From positions 808,501 to 872,500 of the forward strand of contig JARFJB010002033.1 in the NCBI GenBank assembly GCA_036346205.1: 64,000 nucleotides of DNA, read 5' to 3'. Positions 47,401 through 59,605 of this stretch are shown here, in pieces. Numbering within the stretch: position 1 is the stretch's first letter; each line of letters begins with the position of its first letter. Origin of the DNA: Vesta saturnalis (Eukaryota > Arthropoda > Insecta > Coleoptera > Lampyridae). Below the pieces are notes generated by a model. The model searched no databases and was not told where the DNA came from. It was given only the letters and a program-made list of their open reading frames with translations. Made by a program: the position numbers and the translations under genes.

Positions 47401-48505
47401 ATGGATTCAACCCTCAATACCAGACTCAGATCAATCTATATGCGACAATTTTTACCATGCATTTTTAATTAAACTCTAAGCTGCCCTTAAAAATCTGCAA
47501 ACACCAATAGGCAATTATGGGAAATTACATTACCATCAGGGAAAATTCCAAAGGTTATTTGCATAAAGGGCTGGGCTTCTAATAATGACGCATATGTTAC
47601 GCGCGGATTTTTATATTTAATCTCAGCGCTTACTACAACAGTTTTCTACTATATATCTCAAGTTGAAGTAGTAGTATCAGAAGCATTTATCTAAAGAGTA
47701 CTTCAAGTATGTCTCCACTTTCTCATTATAGATAGACTCAATAGATACTATGTTTGAGTGTTTTATCACCATTTTCGTGATGATGCCTGCAGGAAGCCAT
47801 TCTCTTCGAATTTTACGCGAATATTTATTTTTTCTAAGTAAACGTTAATGATGGATACTTTTGAGTGCCCAATAAAGAAATCAAACTTATTTAGAATAAT
47901 AACTGGGTTCAATGAATTAATATCCGTGCAAATTGATATTAATCTATTGTTTAGTTAATCTACTGTTATCAACAATTGATTGGTTGTTTACAATGTTGCT
48001 TAATAGTAATAGTTAATCATTATTTATATAAAGTTTCAGACTTTATACAGTGTTGATAAACATCTTACCAGAGATGTTTTTAGTAAATAGATTTAAATCT
48101 ACAACATTACAGTTGTTTATAAAACACTCCAATATAAACGACTATTTTTAGATTACTCATTTCTAATGAGTAAATAATACAGTATTACGTTAAAGCATCG
48201 CAAGTACCTAACCGGTGTTTAATAACAAAAGAATTTGTATTCAACATTTCGTCCAAATTCAACAGACGTATCTATCTCAAACGTTTTCACATGCAAATTA
48301 ATAATCTCATCGACGACGAACGAGTCGAGAGAGAAACCGGAAATAGGGAAATAATGTTGTAAATACAACACAATTTGCGTTTGTTTATATAATTACTTTT
48401 AATTGGTCACATTCCATACATATCTAATCCGACACCGATATTTAAGGTGTAAGGTAGCGAAAACAAATCCAATTCTTACTACTAATTATTATCAACCAAA
48501 GGACC
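47401..48505. other. Gene-free AT-rich interval
   Basis: No recognised feature. Confidence 0.4.
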
Positions 48506-48509
48506 ACGC

Positions 48510-51500
48510 CATTTTGTTATGGAAAGTGGCCTTCGGTTAAAATGCCTAATTTTTTTATATATATTAGTTATTTTCGTACTCATCAATATTGTTCATAGGC
48601 ACGTCATCCTATGGTTAGTTTTAGAAATACAGGGTGTTAAAGTTTCAAAATACCTTCTTTTCCATCTTCATTATTTTTGGTTTGAAAGTACTGATGTTCA
48701 TTTTATCTTGTAAATGCGATTTTTACATCTTTATAGGATATGTAGTTGTACAAAAAAGGGGGTACCATTCAATCCTATTTACAGGGTACATTATAGTTTT
48801 TAAAAAAAATTATTTTGTTTTATTACAGGCATATAATGGCTACTATGAAAGACTATTCATTGGATATGATATTGTGTTGCTTAAGTAAATTGTTATAAAC
48901 ATATATTATACAAGGTGATTCATAAGTTTTGTCCAAATCATCAATTGTTCTTAAAATCAAATAACGGAACCCTCTGTATGTGGGAATTGACTTTGACATC
49001 ATTCAATCTTTCAGTTAGACCGATTAGGTGCTACTTATATACAGGACGAATCAATAATTTTGCAAAATATTAAATATAACAATAAGTCGAAAAACCTTGC
49101 TTTCTTTCGCCACTCTACCTAAAAAGTGACCCGGTCAAGGTATATTGATTTTAAAATCTTCGAATACAGTATATTGTAATCATGTTGTTCCTAAAGTTTC
49201 GTTTCAATCCTATGAGTAGATTTGCAGATACGAGTCTGGCATGTCAAATGAAATTGTCAGCCTTTTTAAATCCTTATGGAAAGTGGCCTTTGGTAAAAAT
49301 GTATAATTTTCTGATATGTATTAGCACTCGACGTACTCATCAATATTGTTTATGTGACTAGTTAAAGTTTCATTCGCATGTTCATTATTTTTTATTTGAA
49401 ATTACTACGTTAATTTTTTCTTCAAAATGCGATTTTTGCATCTTTATGGAATATGTAGATATACACAAAGGGTATAATTGATTGTTAGTTACAGGGTAAT
49501 ACACAGTTTAACGTTATAGTTTTTAAAGGAATATATTTGGATTTATAACAGCTACATAATTGCTACTGTGGGTGTCATATTGTGTTAGTTAAGTAAATAG
49601 TTAAAAATATATATTATACAGGGTGATACACAAGTTTTGTCCCAATCGTCAGCTCTTTTTAAAATCAAATAACGGAACACTCTATCATGTACTACGTAAG
49701 AATATACAAGGCGATTAAATAATTTTACAAAATACTAAATAAGACAAGAAGTCGAAAAACCTTTTTCGTTTTCATTACCCTACATCTTAAAATTAACTCT
49801 TTCAGGGTAGGTGTGTATATAGATTTTAAAATCTTCGAATACAGTTTATTATACTGATTTTGTTCCGAAAGTTTCGTTTCAATCCTATGAGATAGAGCCT
49901 GGCAAGTTTCACCAAGAGATATTAAATGAAACAGTTAGCGTTTTAAAGGAACTAATACGTTATCTTCTATGATTTATTGTTTAAGCTGGATTGAATTTGT
50001 AACGTCCAGAGAGTAGTTTTAAATTATGATACACAAGTCAGCATGTACACATGCTGTGCAAAGTGAAAACCAGAAATATACACCACCCACATTGTTTAAC
50101 TCGCGTATAATGCACCAAAAATCAATAACACGGTTATTAACAGGAAAAAGGAATACGTCCAGTATTTGTACTGTACCTACTATATTGATCATGATACATT
50201 AAGGTATAAAACTATATTTACACCAAAACTAACACTAGGACTGTGTTTAATAGTTCATGATACCGACCAGTCGTTTGGATTTCGAAATAGTTAATAGATA
50301 TAGCTAACTAGATATAAATTGAAACAGTTTTAGTTGTCGTCACTTGCAATTCTTAATAACAAAAATACATGTTTATCTATATTGTAGTACATATAAAACT
50401 ATTTTACACCAAACAAGACTTGGTGATATACCACCAGTCTTTGGTTTCAATGTATATACTAGTATATGCTACAGTACAAATATAACGTATTCTATTTCGC
50501 ATGAATTCAATAACTGGTTTATATTATCTAGTTAGCATTAATACATGATCAATAAATCAATTTTGTACTATTTCTGGTAATTATTTTACGACAATTTGGT
50601 TACATATGTAATATATCTTCTGGTTTTCTCAACAATAAACCATGATAGATAATTTGGTATCTCTTTAAAACCGCTACAGTTTCATTTGATATCTTGTGAA
50701 ACTACATCTCAGATGAAACTGAATCTCTTAACTATAATAAGCTGTTGATTCTTAAAATCTATATACATAATTTGAAAGAGCTAATTTTAGGATACAGGGT
50801 AATGAAAAAAGAAAGGTTTTCGACTTACTATTTAGTAAATTGAATCACTGTATAGTCTTAAGTAGTACATAATACGTCTAACTAAAAGATAAAATGTAGT
50901 CAAACTCAATTCCCGTATACAGAGATTTGATGATTGAGACAAACCTTTGTATCATCCTGTATAATATATATTTTTACCCTATATAATATATATTTTTAAC
51001 CATTAAACGTTAAACTGTGTATACTCCCTGTACATATCCCATAAAGATGCAAAAATCGCATTTTGAAGAAAAATTTTACGTAGTAATTTCAAATAAAAAA
51101 CAATGAACATGCGAATCGTGGTATTTTGAAACTAACACTTTAACTAGTCAGAGGATGATTTTGTGCTCATGAACAATATTAATGAGTACGTCGGGAACTA
51201 ACACATATCAGAAAATTATACATTTTTACAAAAGGCCACTTTCCATAAGGATTTAAAAACGCTGACAATTTCATTTGACATATCTTGATGAAACTTGCCA
51301 GAGTCTATCTACAAATCTACTCATAGGATTGAAACGAAACTTTAGGAACGATGTCATTGTATTCGAAGATTTTAAAATCAATATACCTTGACCGAGTCAA
51401 TTTTTAGATACAAGATGATGAAAAAAAAGAAAGGTTTTTCGACCTATTGTTATATTTAATATTTTGCAAAATTATTGAATCGCCATGTATAATCTTAAGT

Positions 51501-52025
51501 AGTGCCTAATCTGTCGAACTAAAGGATAACATGAAATCAAAATCAATTCCCACATAGAGGGTTCCTTTATTTGATTTTAAAATGAACTGATGATTGGGAC
51601 AAAACTTATGAATCACCTTGTATAATATATATTCAAACTATTTACTTAACCAACACAATATCATATCCAATGAAGAGTCTTTCACAGTAGCAATTATGTG
51701 GCTGTAATAATAAATAATTTTTTTTAAAACACTTTAATGTCAAAATGTGTATCACCCTGTAAACAAGATTGAATGGTATCCTGTGTGTACAACTACATAT
51801 CCTATAGAGATGTAAAAATCGAATTTGGAATATAAAATGAACATCAGTACTTTCAAACCAAAAATAATGAACATCGCAAAATTTTGAAACTTTAACACCC
51901 TGTATTTCTAAAACTAGACATAGAATGACTTTGTGTCTATGAACAATATTGATGAGTATGACAAGAACTAATACATATAAAAAAATTAGACATATTAACC
52001 GAAGGCCACTTTCCATAAGAAAATG
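48510..52025. mobile_element. 3.5-kb palindrome with two-unit arms
   Basis: The outer ends CCATTTTGTTATGGAAAGTG (48510) and CACTTTCCATAAGAAAATGG (52025) are inverted. Each arm is built of two diverged direct repeats of about 760 bp. The phrase TATGGAAAGTGGCCTT occurs at 48519 and 49275 on the left. Its complement lies near 51240 and 52017 on the right. The arms carry CAGGGTG/CACCCTG copies near 48629, 49617, 51755 and 51896. The central section (about 50000-50640) holds no transposase, so this is a non-autonomous foldback element. Confidence 0.75.
50160..50470. repeat. Small direct repeat in the palindrome centre
   Basis: TATAAAACTATATTTACACC near 50205 recurs as TATAAAACTATTTTACACCA near 50392. 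Each is followed at a similar distance by ACCAGTC.TTTGG (50268 and 50432), a duplication of roughly 185 bp. Confidence 0.45.
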
Positions 52026-52047
52026 GATATCACATGTCTCACACAAT

Positions 52048-52250
52048 GTACAGTGTGTCCCATTTTCGATGGTATTTCGGGGTAAAGATACAAAGTTGCG
52101 GTTTTCACAGTGCCCTGCTACTTTTTTGTGAGAAGAACGCTGGTATAAACAAAACTTTCATAGCCCGCTACATTTCTGAGATACAGAGCGAAATTGAAAA
52201 TATTGCATTTCGGGGCCCCTCTTGTATCTACGTTATCCTTTAATGTACGG
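52048..52250. mobile_element. Solitary transposon arm
   Basis: The stretch from GTGTGTCCCATTTTCGATGG through AAAGTTGCGGTTTTCACAGT and ATTTCTGAGATACAGAGCGA to GTATCTACGTTATCC has the texture of a long-TIR element end. It directly adjoins the palindrome. No partner arm is in the window, so this is a tentative call. Confidence 0.3.
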
Positions 52251-52856
52251 CAAAGGTAAAAATTGGTTCTTATACAGTTTTTTTAGTCGTATTTCTGCTG
52301 TAAGCTGTCAATTTTTAGCTATAAATAAGGGTTTATTAACGGAACATCATGTACATTTTTCTTGCGTTTGATTGGAAATTTTGTAAGCTTTACAAAAATA
52401 TATAATACATGATGTGTATTTTAAATAATAAACCTAAAATATATGATTTCACAAAATCTGCGTAATAACATAGTGTGTATTATATAACATTAGAATTAGT
52501 AGGCCGTGATTATCGGAACAATTAAATGATCATTTACTAAGCGCTCGTCAAGACCTGTCAGTTGTAAAATTTATATTCTCCGCGTAATATTGTATTCGTT
52601 ACAATGTGTGAAAATGAAAATTATCAACATTTTGAAAAACACAAGACTGTTTTATAGAGAGCAGTGAAAACTCCCGTGAGGCTTCCCAACTGTATTTCAA
52701 CAGGTTTGTTTGAATACTTATTTATCTTTTGACGTATATGGATTTATTTTTTATTTAAATGTCATTTGGATTTACAGATATCCAGAAGGCAACCTTGTCT
52801 TTTAATGTTTTCTCGAATAATAAAAAAATTTGGTAGAACATGGATCATTTATCCGA
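52251..52856. other. Gene-free interval
   Basis: No recognised feature. Confidence 0.4.
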
Positions 52857-54585
52857 GCGTGTGAAGTTAGCACCCCGACAAAGAGTTCCAATAGTTCTGA
52901 TTAGAGTTCTAGCTTCCGATTAAAGAGTTTAGAAGTACTTTATAAAAAATAAAAACAGTTCCGCTCATTAACGGTTCCAAATTTTAATTTGAAAAATGGA
53001 GTGCTAACTGCACATCGAAAATCGAGATTTAGTAGTTCTGACTAGCTAAATTACAAAGTTCTGTTCCTGATATGAAAAAAAATTTTTAAAAAATTAAAAA
53101 TTTTTGAAAATTCAATTTTGACATGCAATAGTTCCAATCAACTTTTGATGTTCTTTTATACATTCCTAAGAGTTCTCGCTAATTAAAAAAAAGTTATGAT
53201 CAACAATGAAAAAAGTTATTTAAAAAAAAAAAGTTAACAAAAAATATTTTAAAGAGTTCTAATAGTTCTCGCAGCAGATTTGGATAGTATTCAAAAAGTT
53301 CTGAAAGAAATTCTAATGATCGAAACCGATCCGATTAATATTTATAGATTCGATTTAAAAAAAATCGTATTTTCTAAGTATCTACGATAAATATTTTGAA
53401 GAGGTCCAAAAGTTCCCAATTAGTTCTCGTGTAGCTCTCGACATACTCAATGCCTTTCCACAGAGGTTCCATGCTAAAATTAATTATGTAATTTTTTTTA
53501 AAATGAATTTATCCGAAAAATGGCCTATTTCTTACTAATTGTTAAAAAATTACCTAATTAATTTTTTCATCAGAACTCTTTGGAAAGACATTGTGTATGT
53601 TTAGAACTATAGGAGAATTGTTTTAGACTAATCAGAACTCTTGAAAATCGACCAGCAATCCGATCAATAATTAATGTATTAAATTATTATAAATTTTGTT
53701 ATGCAGGAATAAGTCCAAACGTAATAATTTTTAATTAATGTGATACACAAAAAAATTTGGATTTAGCACCAAACTTAAAGACTTAGAATCATTAAAAACT
53801 ATTTTTTTTTTCATAAAAGATTTGAGCTGTTTCAGTGAAAATAATTTTTCAATTATTAAATATATAGTTTATGAAAATACAAAATGGAAATTAAAAGAAA
53901 AAATAATAAGTTTAATAGCATTTTTATTAGGATAATTTGGAACCTCTTTTACAATTACGAACATAGGCAACATTGTAAAAACAAAAACAAAATCTACGTC
54001 AAACAGACGTTTAAAACTTCATGTCAGAGGTTAATGGACATCTAGATGCTAACTTAAAAAATAAAAAAAAATAAAATAATTTTAACAAAAGCCGAAGTAG
54101 AAGTTTCTCTGTTGTCAAAATAGTGACAGAAGTGGAACATTTTCTCCCTAAGAAGTTTATTTTATGTTTTGACAGTTTCAAATAATGAGTACAAATAAAA
54201 ACACAAGAACGAAAGAACTAACTAATTTATTTGCATTTACAGTAAATGATACAGGCCCACAATTATTGAAATTATTCACAATTTTCAGTTTTTTTGAAAA
54301 CAATTTTCTGACACTAGGTTGTCAAGGTACGAATTCCAAAAAACATACGGATTAGACGAAACTATTACTAAATTTATTAATTTTTCGGGTTTTTGTGTTT
54401 CCGCTTTTACAAAAAATAGTATATACATCTCAGGAGAGAATGTATTTCTCTCTCACTATGTATAATATACTATTAATGAGCGAGACTCTTTATTTTTTAT
54501 AAAGTACTTCTAAACTCTTTAAAAGGAAGCTAGAACTCTAATCAGAACTATTGGAACTCTTTGTCGGAGTGCTAATTTCACACGC
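52857..54585. mobile_element. Foldback element with GTTCT-rich interior, about 1.73 kb
   Basis: The left end GCGTGTGAAGTTAGCAC and right end GTGCTAATTTCACACGC are complementary, and pairing continues for about 125 bp (to TAAAAAATAAA at about 52952, matched at about 54490). Inside the left half the motif AGTTCT recurs at least ten times between 52860 and 53460. In the right half its complement AGAACT appears instead, as in ATCAGAACT and TTTAGAACT near 53570-53640. No coding sequence is present. Confidence 0.75.
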
Positions 54586-54589
54586 GTCA

Positions 54590-54830
54590 AGTAAACGTGG
54601 AAAAACGCAACACCCAGAACAACAAAACTATCCAGCAAGACAACATATCAGAGCCTAACCAGAAAAAACTAGTGCCAATAAACACATGCGCAAAAAATAA
54701 AAACCAGAACACGTAGACCCCCAAACATGCAAAGAAAATAGCAATCCAGTAAATGCATTAGCACAAAAACGTGAACCACGTAAACATGCAAACACCAAAC
54801 AATAAACATGTAAAAGACAGTAGCCAACAG
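54590..54830. repeat. A/C-rich tract
   Basis: Strong A+C bias on the plus strand. Read on the minus strand it resembles the G/T-rich block at 1130-1800, for example GCTATTTTCTTTGCATGTTT versus GCTAGTTTCTTTGTTTG there. It may be a piece of the same repeat family in inverse orientation. Confidence 0.35.
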
Positions 54831-55499
54831 TCACTCGAACACCAAACTTTTAGTTTGAAGGGAGTACATTCGAGCGTTACTCCGTGATAGTGTTCGAAAG
54901 AATTGTCACTGGTTAAGCAAGGAGAGGGTGGTAGGCATTCCGAGGGGTAGGTTAAGAAAACACAGGGCATAAAATTACAAAACAGATATAGAGAAGCTGT
55001 GAAAAACATATGCCAAAATTTAATGTAATACAGGGACCGCCCCATAAAGTTGGACACACATAGGAAAAATTTGTATTATTCAAATTTCTGAAAAACTCTA
55101 TTGGCGGTTCGTTTCTGCATGTCTGACAACCAAAAAATCCATTGTGACATTTGTCACGTGACCATAGATCTGGCGGGAATGATGCCGAAAAACGGATCAA
55201 ATTGACAAGATATCGAAAAATTGAATTAAAAAAATGTATTTAGAATGCAACAAAGACCCCAATTTTCAACCAAATCAAAAAAATAAAAAATACAATTTAT
55301 TCCCCCCTGCTTTTAATACGAAACATCATAAAATCTTGTTTTATATGGAAATAGTTTTAATAACATAAAATACATAATTTGTGTTCGGTTTGTGCTGGTT
55401 GTGCTACGCATTTTATTTTTTTTTTCGATAATTGCAATTTTTATAAACAAATTAAAAAATAGCGCTATGGTAATTTTTGTAATTTTTGCAATATTGAAA

Positions 55500-55985
55500 T
55501 TCTAACGGTTGTGCTGCGTTGTGCTATGCTTATGCTGCACAGCACAACTTTTATTTTTTAAAAATATCGAAAATTACAGATTTTATAATGGAAATAAAAA
55601 TCGTGATTTGCCAACTTTTACAATTTTTGCAATAATGAAAATCTAACATTTGTGCTGTGTTGTGCTATGCTTGTGCTGCACAGCACAACTTTTATTTTTT
55701 AAAAATATCGAAAATTAAAGATTTTATAATGGAAATAAAAATCGTGATTTGCCAACTTTTACAATTTTTGCAATAATGAAAATCTAACACTTGTGCTGTG
55801 TTGTGCTATGCTTGTGCTGCACAGCACAACTTTTATTTTTTAAAAATATCAAACATTATAAATTTTATGACGGAAATAAAAATCCTGATTTGCAAACTTT
55901 TGCAATTTTGCAATAATGAAAATCTAACGATTGTGCTGTGTTTGCTATGCTTGTGCTGCACAGCACAACTTTTATTTTAAAATAT
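55500..55985 (-). repeat. Left satellite array, about 4 units
   Basis: Units of about 136-142 bp each end in GCTGCACAGCACAACTTTTA (near 55530, 55672, 55816, 55955). They are reverse complements of the units in the right array. Confidence 0.85.
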
Positions 55986-56209
55986 CAAAATTTTAATTAC
56001 AATCGCATAGTGTGAATTATAGAGCCCCAAATCTTTCTTTAAGGTATTCGCGACGCTCTTTTCTCGGTTCGATATTAATTGTCTATGTCATTGGGTTATG
56101 TAATAAAACCATTTGATATGTTGAAAATAAATAAATAAATGAAAAATCAACAAACCATTTTCCTATAAAAATTGGAATTTCTGAGATATTAAAAAAGGAA
56201 AGCTGTGAT

Positions 56210-58640
56210 ATGTAGCACAAACGTAGCACAGGCAGCACAATCATTAGATTTTAAATATTGCAAAAATTGCAGATTTTACCAACACGCGATTTTATTTCCA
56301 TTATAAAATCTTTAATTTTCAATATTTAAAAAAATAAAAGTTGTGCTGTGCAGCCAAACATAAAACACAGCACAATCGTTAATTTCCACTATTGCAAAAT
56401 TGCAGATTTTACCATATCGTGATTTTTATTTCCGATATAAAATTTTTAATTTTGATACTTTAAAAAATAAAAGTTGTGCTGTGCCAAACATACACAACAC
56501 AGCACAATCGTTAGATTTTCATTATTGCAAAATTGCAAAGTTTGCAAATCACGATTTTATATCCGTCATAAAATTTTTAATTTTTGATATTTTTAAAAAT
56601 AAAAGTTGTGCTTGCAGCACAAACAACACACACAAGTGTTAGATTTTCATTGTTGCAAAAATTGTAAAAGTTGGCAAATCACGATTTTATTTCCATTATA
56701 AAATCTTTAATTTTCGATATTTTAAAAATAAAAGTTGTGCTGTGCAGCACAAGCATAACACAACACAATCGTTAGATTTCCACTACTGCAAAAATTGCAG
56801 ATTTTACCATATCGTGATTTTATTTCCGATATAAAATTTTAATTTTGATACTTTAAAAATAAAAGTTGTGCTGTGCAGCACAAACATAGCAACACAGCAC
56901 AATCGTTAGATTTTCATTATTGCAAAAATTGCAAAGTTTGCAAATCACGATTTTATATCCGTCATAAAATTTTAATTTTTGATATTTTAAAAAATAAAAG
57001 TTGTGCTGTGCAGCAAACATAACAACACACACAAGTGTTAGATTTTCATTGTTGCAAAATTGTAAAAGTAGCAAATCACGATTTTTATTTCCATTATAAA
57101 ATCTTTAATTTTCGATATTTTAAAAATAAAAGTTGTGCTGTGCAGCAAACATAGCACAACATCACAATCGTTAGATTTCCACTATTGCAAAATTGCAGAT
57201 TTTACCATATCGTGATTTTTATTTCCGATATAAAATTTTTAATTTTGATACTTTAAAAATAAAAGTTGTGCTGTGCAGCAACAAACACAACACAGCACAA
57301 TCGTTAGATTTTCATTATTGCAAAATTGCAAAAGTTTGCAAATCACGATTTTATATCCGTCATAAAATTTTTAATTTTGATATTTTAAAAATAAAAGTTG
57401 TGCTGTACACAAGCATAGCACAACACAGCACAAGTGTTAGATTTTCATTATTGCAAAAATTGTAAAAGTTGGCAAATCACGATTTTTATTTCCATTATAA
57501 AATCTTTAATTTTCGATATTTTTAAAAAATAAAAGTTGTGCTGTGCAGCACAAGCATAGCACAACACAGCACAATCGTTAGATTTTCATTATTGCAAAAA
57601 TTGCAAAAGTTTGCAAATCACGATTTTATTTCGTCATAAAATTTTAATTATATTTTAAAAATAAAAGTTGTGCTGTGCCAAACATAGCAACAACACAGCA
57701 CAAGTGTTACATTTTCATTATTGCAAAATTGTAAAGTTGGCAAATCACGATTTTATTTCCATTATAAAATCTGTAATTTTCGATATTTTAAAAATAAAAG
57801 TTGTGCTGTGCAACAAAGCATAGACACAGCACAAGTGTTAGATTTTCATTATTGCAAAAATTGTAAAAGTTGGCAAATCACGATTTTTATTTCCATTATA
57901 AAATCTTTAATTTTCGATATTTTAAAAATAAAAGTTGTGCTGTGCAGCACAACACGGCACAATCGTTAGATTTTCATTATTGCAAAAATTGCAAAAGTTT
58001 GCAAATCACGATTTTATTTCCGTCATAAAATTTTTAATTATATTTTAAAAATAAAAGTTGTGCTGTGCACAAGCATAGCACAACACAGCACAATGTTAGA
58101 TTTTCATTATTGCAAAATTGTAAAAGTTGGCAAATCACGATTTTATTTCCATTATAAAATCTGTAATTTTCGATATTTTAAAATAAAAGTTGTGCTGTGC
58201 AGCACAAGACACAACACAGCACAAGTGTTAGATTTTCATTATTGCAAAAATTGTAAAGTTGGCAAATCACGATTTTTATTTCCATTATAAAATCTGTAAT
58301 TTTCGATATTTTAAAAATAAAAGTTGTGCTGTGCACAAGCATAACAACAACACAAGTGTTAGATTTTCATTATTGCAAAATTGTAAAAGTTGGCAAATCA
58401 CGATTTTTATTTCCATTATAAAATCTTTAATTTTCGATATTTTAAAAATAAAAGTTGTGGTGTGCAGCACAAGCATAGCACAACACACAATCGTTAGATT
58501 TTCATTATTGCAAAAATTGCAAAGTTTGCAAATCACGATTTTATTTCCGTCATAAAATCTTTAATTTTCGATATTTTTAAAAATAAAAGTTGTGCTGTGC
58601 AAGCAAAGCATCAACCAGCACAACCGTTAAATTTCAATAT
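56210..58640 (+). repeat. Right satellite array, about 18 units
   Basis: The landmark TTGTGCTGTGCAGCACAA, or a shortened version of it, occurs about every 131-137 bp from 56341 to 58588. Each unit reads: GCACAA-rich core, TCGTTAGATTTTCATTATTG, CAAAAATTGCAAA, AATCACGATTTTATTTCC, TATAAAATCTTTAATTTTC, GATATTTTAAAAATAAAAG. Two variants alternate irregularly (CAATCGTTAG with CCGTCATAAA or CCGATATAAA, versus CAAGTGTTAG with CCATTATAAA). Open frames across it follow the repeat and are not genes. Confidence 0.9.
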
Positions 58641-58739
58641 TGCAAAAATTACAAAATTACCATAGCGCTATTTTTAATTTGTTTATAAAATTGCAATTAT
58701 CGAAAAAAAAAAAATAAAAATGCGTAGCACAACCAGCAC

Positions 58740-59085
58740 AAACCGAGCACAACGTAGCACAACTTTCATTTTTTGATTTGTAAAAAATGGCGGCTAACTT
58801 TTTGCAAAATGATTTTTGCTCATAACATCGTCATTTCTGAGAATTTTCAAAAACTTTTTTTCAGCACAAATAGCACAACGTAGCACAACTTTCATTTTTT
58901 GATTTGGAAAAAATGGCGGGGCTAACTTTTTTTGCAAAAATGTTTTTGCTCAAAACATCGTCATTTTTGCGAATTTTCAAAAACTTTTTTTCAGCACAAA
59001 TAGCACAAGTCTGGCACAACGCAGCACAACTTTCATTTTTTGATTTGCGAAAAATGGCGGGGCTAACTTCAGGGACGTTAAACGA
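58740..59085 (+). repeat. Three tandem units of about 130 bp
   Basis: The phrase GTAGCACAACTTTCATTTTT followed by a GGCGG-GCTAACTT block and AACATCGTCATTT, then TTCAAAAACTTTTTTTCAGC, repeats at about 58752, 58881 and 59020 (the last partial). It is present only in the right arm of the palindrome, so it arose or was lost after the arms formed. Confidence 0.75.
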
Positions 59086-59605
59086 ACTAATATTTATAAT
59101 GAAAACACATTATTTATTCTTATTAAATTTAATATTGGTTAGTACATTTGAAATTAAGCGATATTTTTGAATTTAATAAGTTGGCTTTGGAAAAATCAAA
59201 TATTTCGGCTTACAAGGATGAAATTATTGCTCTTTAAAGTGCACCTCATAGTTTAAGATACCTAAAATTATGTAATTTATGTTATTGAAACTATTTCCAG
59301 GTAAAATAAGATTTTATGATGTTTCGTAATAAAAGCAGAGGAGAACAAATAGTATTTTTTATTTTTTTTTCTGATTTGGTTGACAACTGGTTGCAGTCTA
59401 ACTACATTTTTCGATATCTCGTCAATTTCACCCATTTTTCGGCATCACAATTAACATTTTTCAAAATTTCCGCCAAATCTATGGTCACGTGACAAATGTC
59501 ACAATGGGATTTTTTTGTCAGACATGCAGAAACGAACCGCCAATAGAGTTTTTCAGAAATTTCAATGCTAAAAGTTTTTCCCATGTGTCCATCTTTACGG
59601 CCTTT

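Larger units (their letters stand above)
55031..59605. mobile_element. 4.6-kb palindromic element with internal satellite arrays
   Basis: Terminal arms 55031-55382 and about 59263-59605 are inverted repeats of about 350 bp, with shared blocks such as ATTGGCGGTTCGTTTCTGCA, GACATTTGTCACGTGACCAT and GAAACATCATAAAATCTT. Moving inward, a second pair of blocks matches: TTTTTCGATAATTGCAATTT near 55425 with its complement near 58695. Then come two arrays of one satellite in opposite orientation. The arms are unequal because the right array is much longer and an extra 130-bp triplication lies on the right. No transposase was found. Confidence 0.8.

Noticed and set aside
55785..56000. CRISPR-like array
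   Set aside because: The whole unit is repeated with no unique spacers, and the context is eukaryotic mobile DNA.
56400..58555. Multiple 70-100-codon frames in the satellite array
   Set aside because: They track the roughly 133-bp unit and differ unit to unit by frame. No coding constraint is seen.
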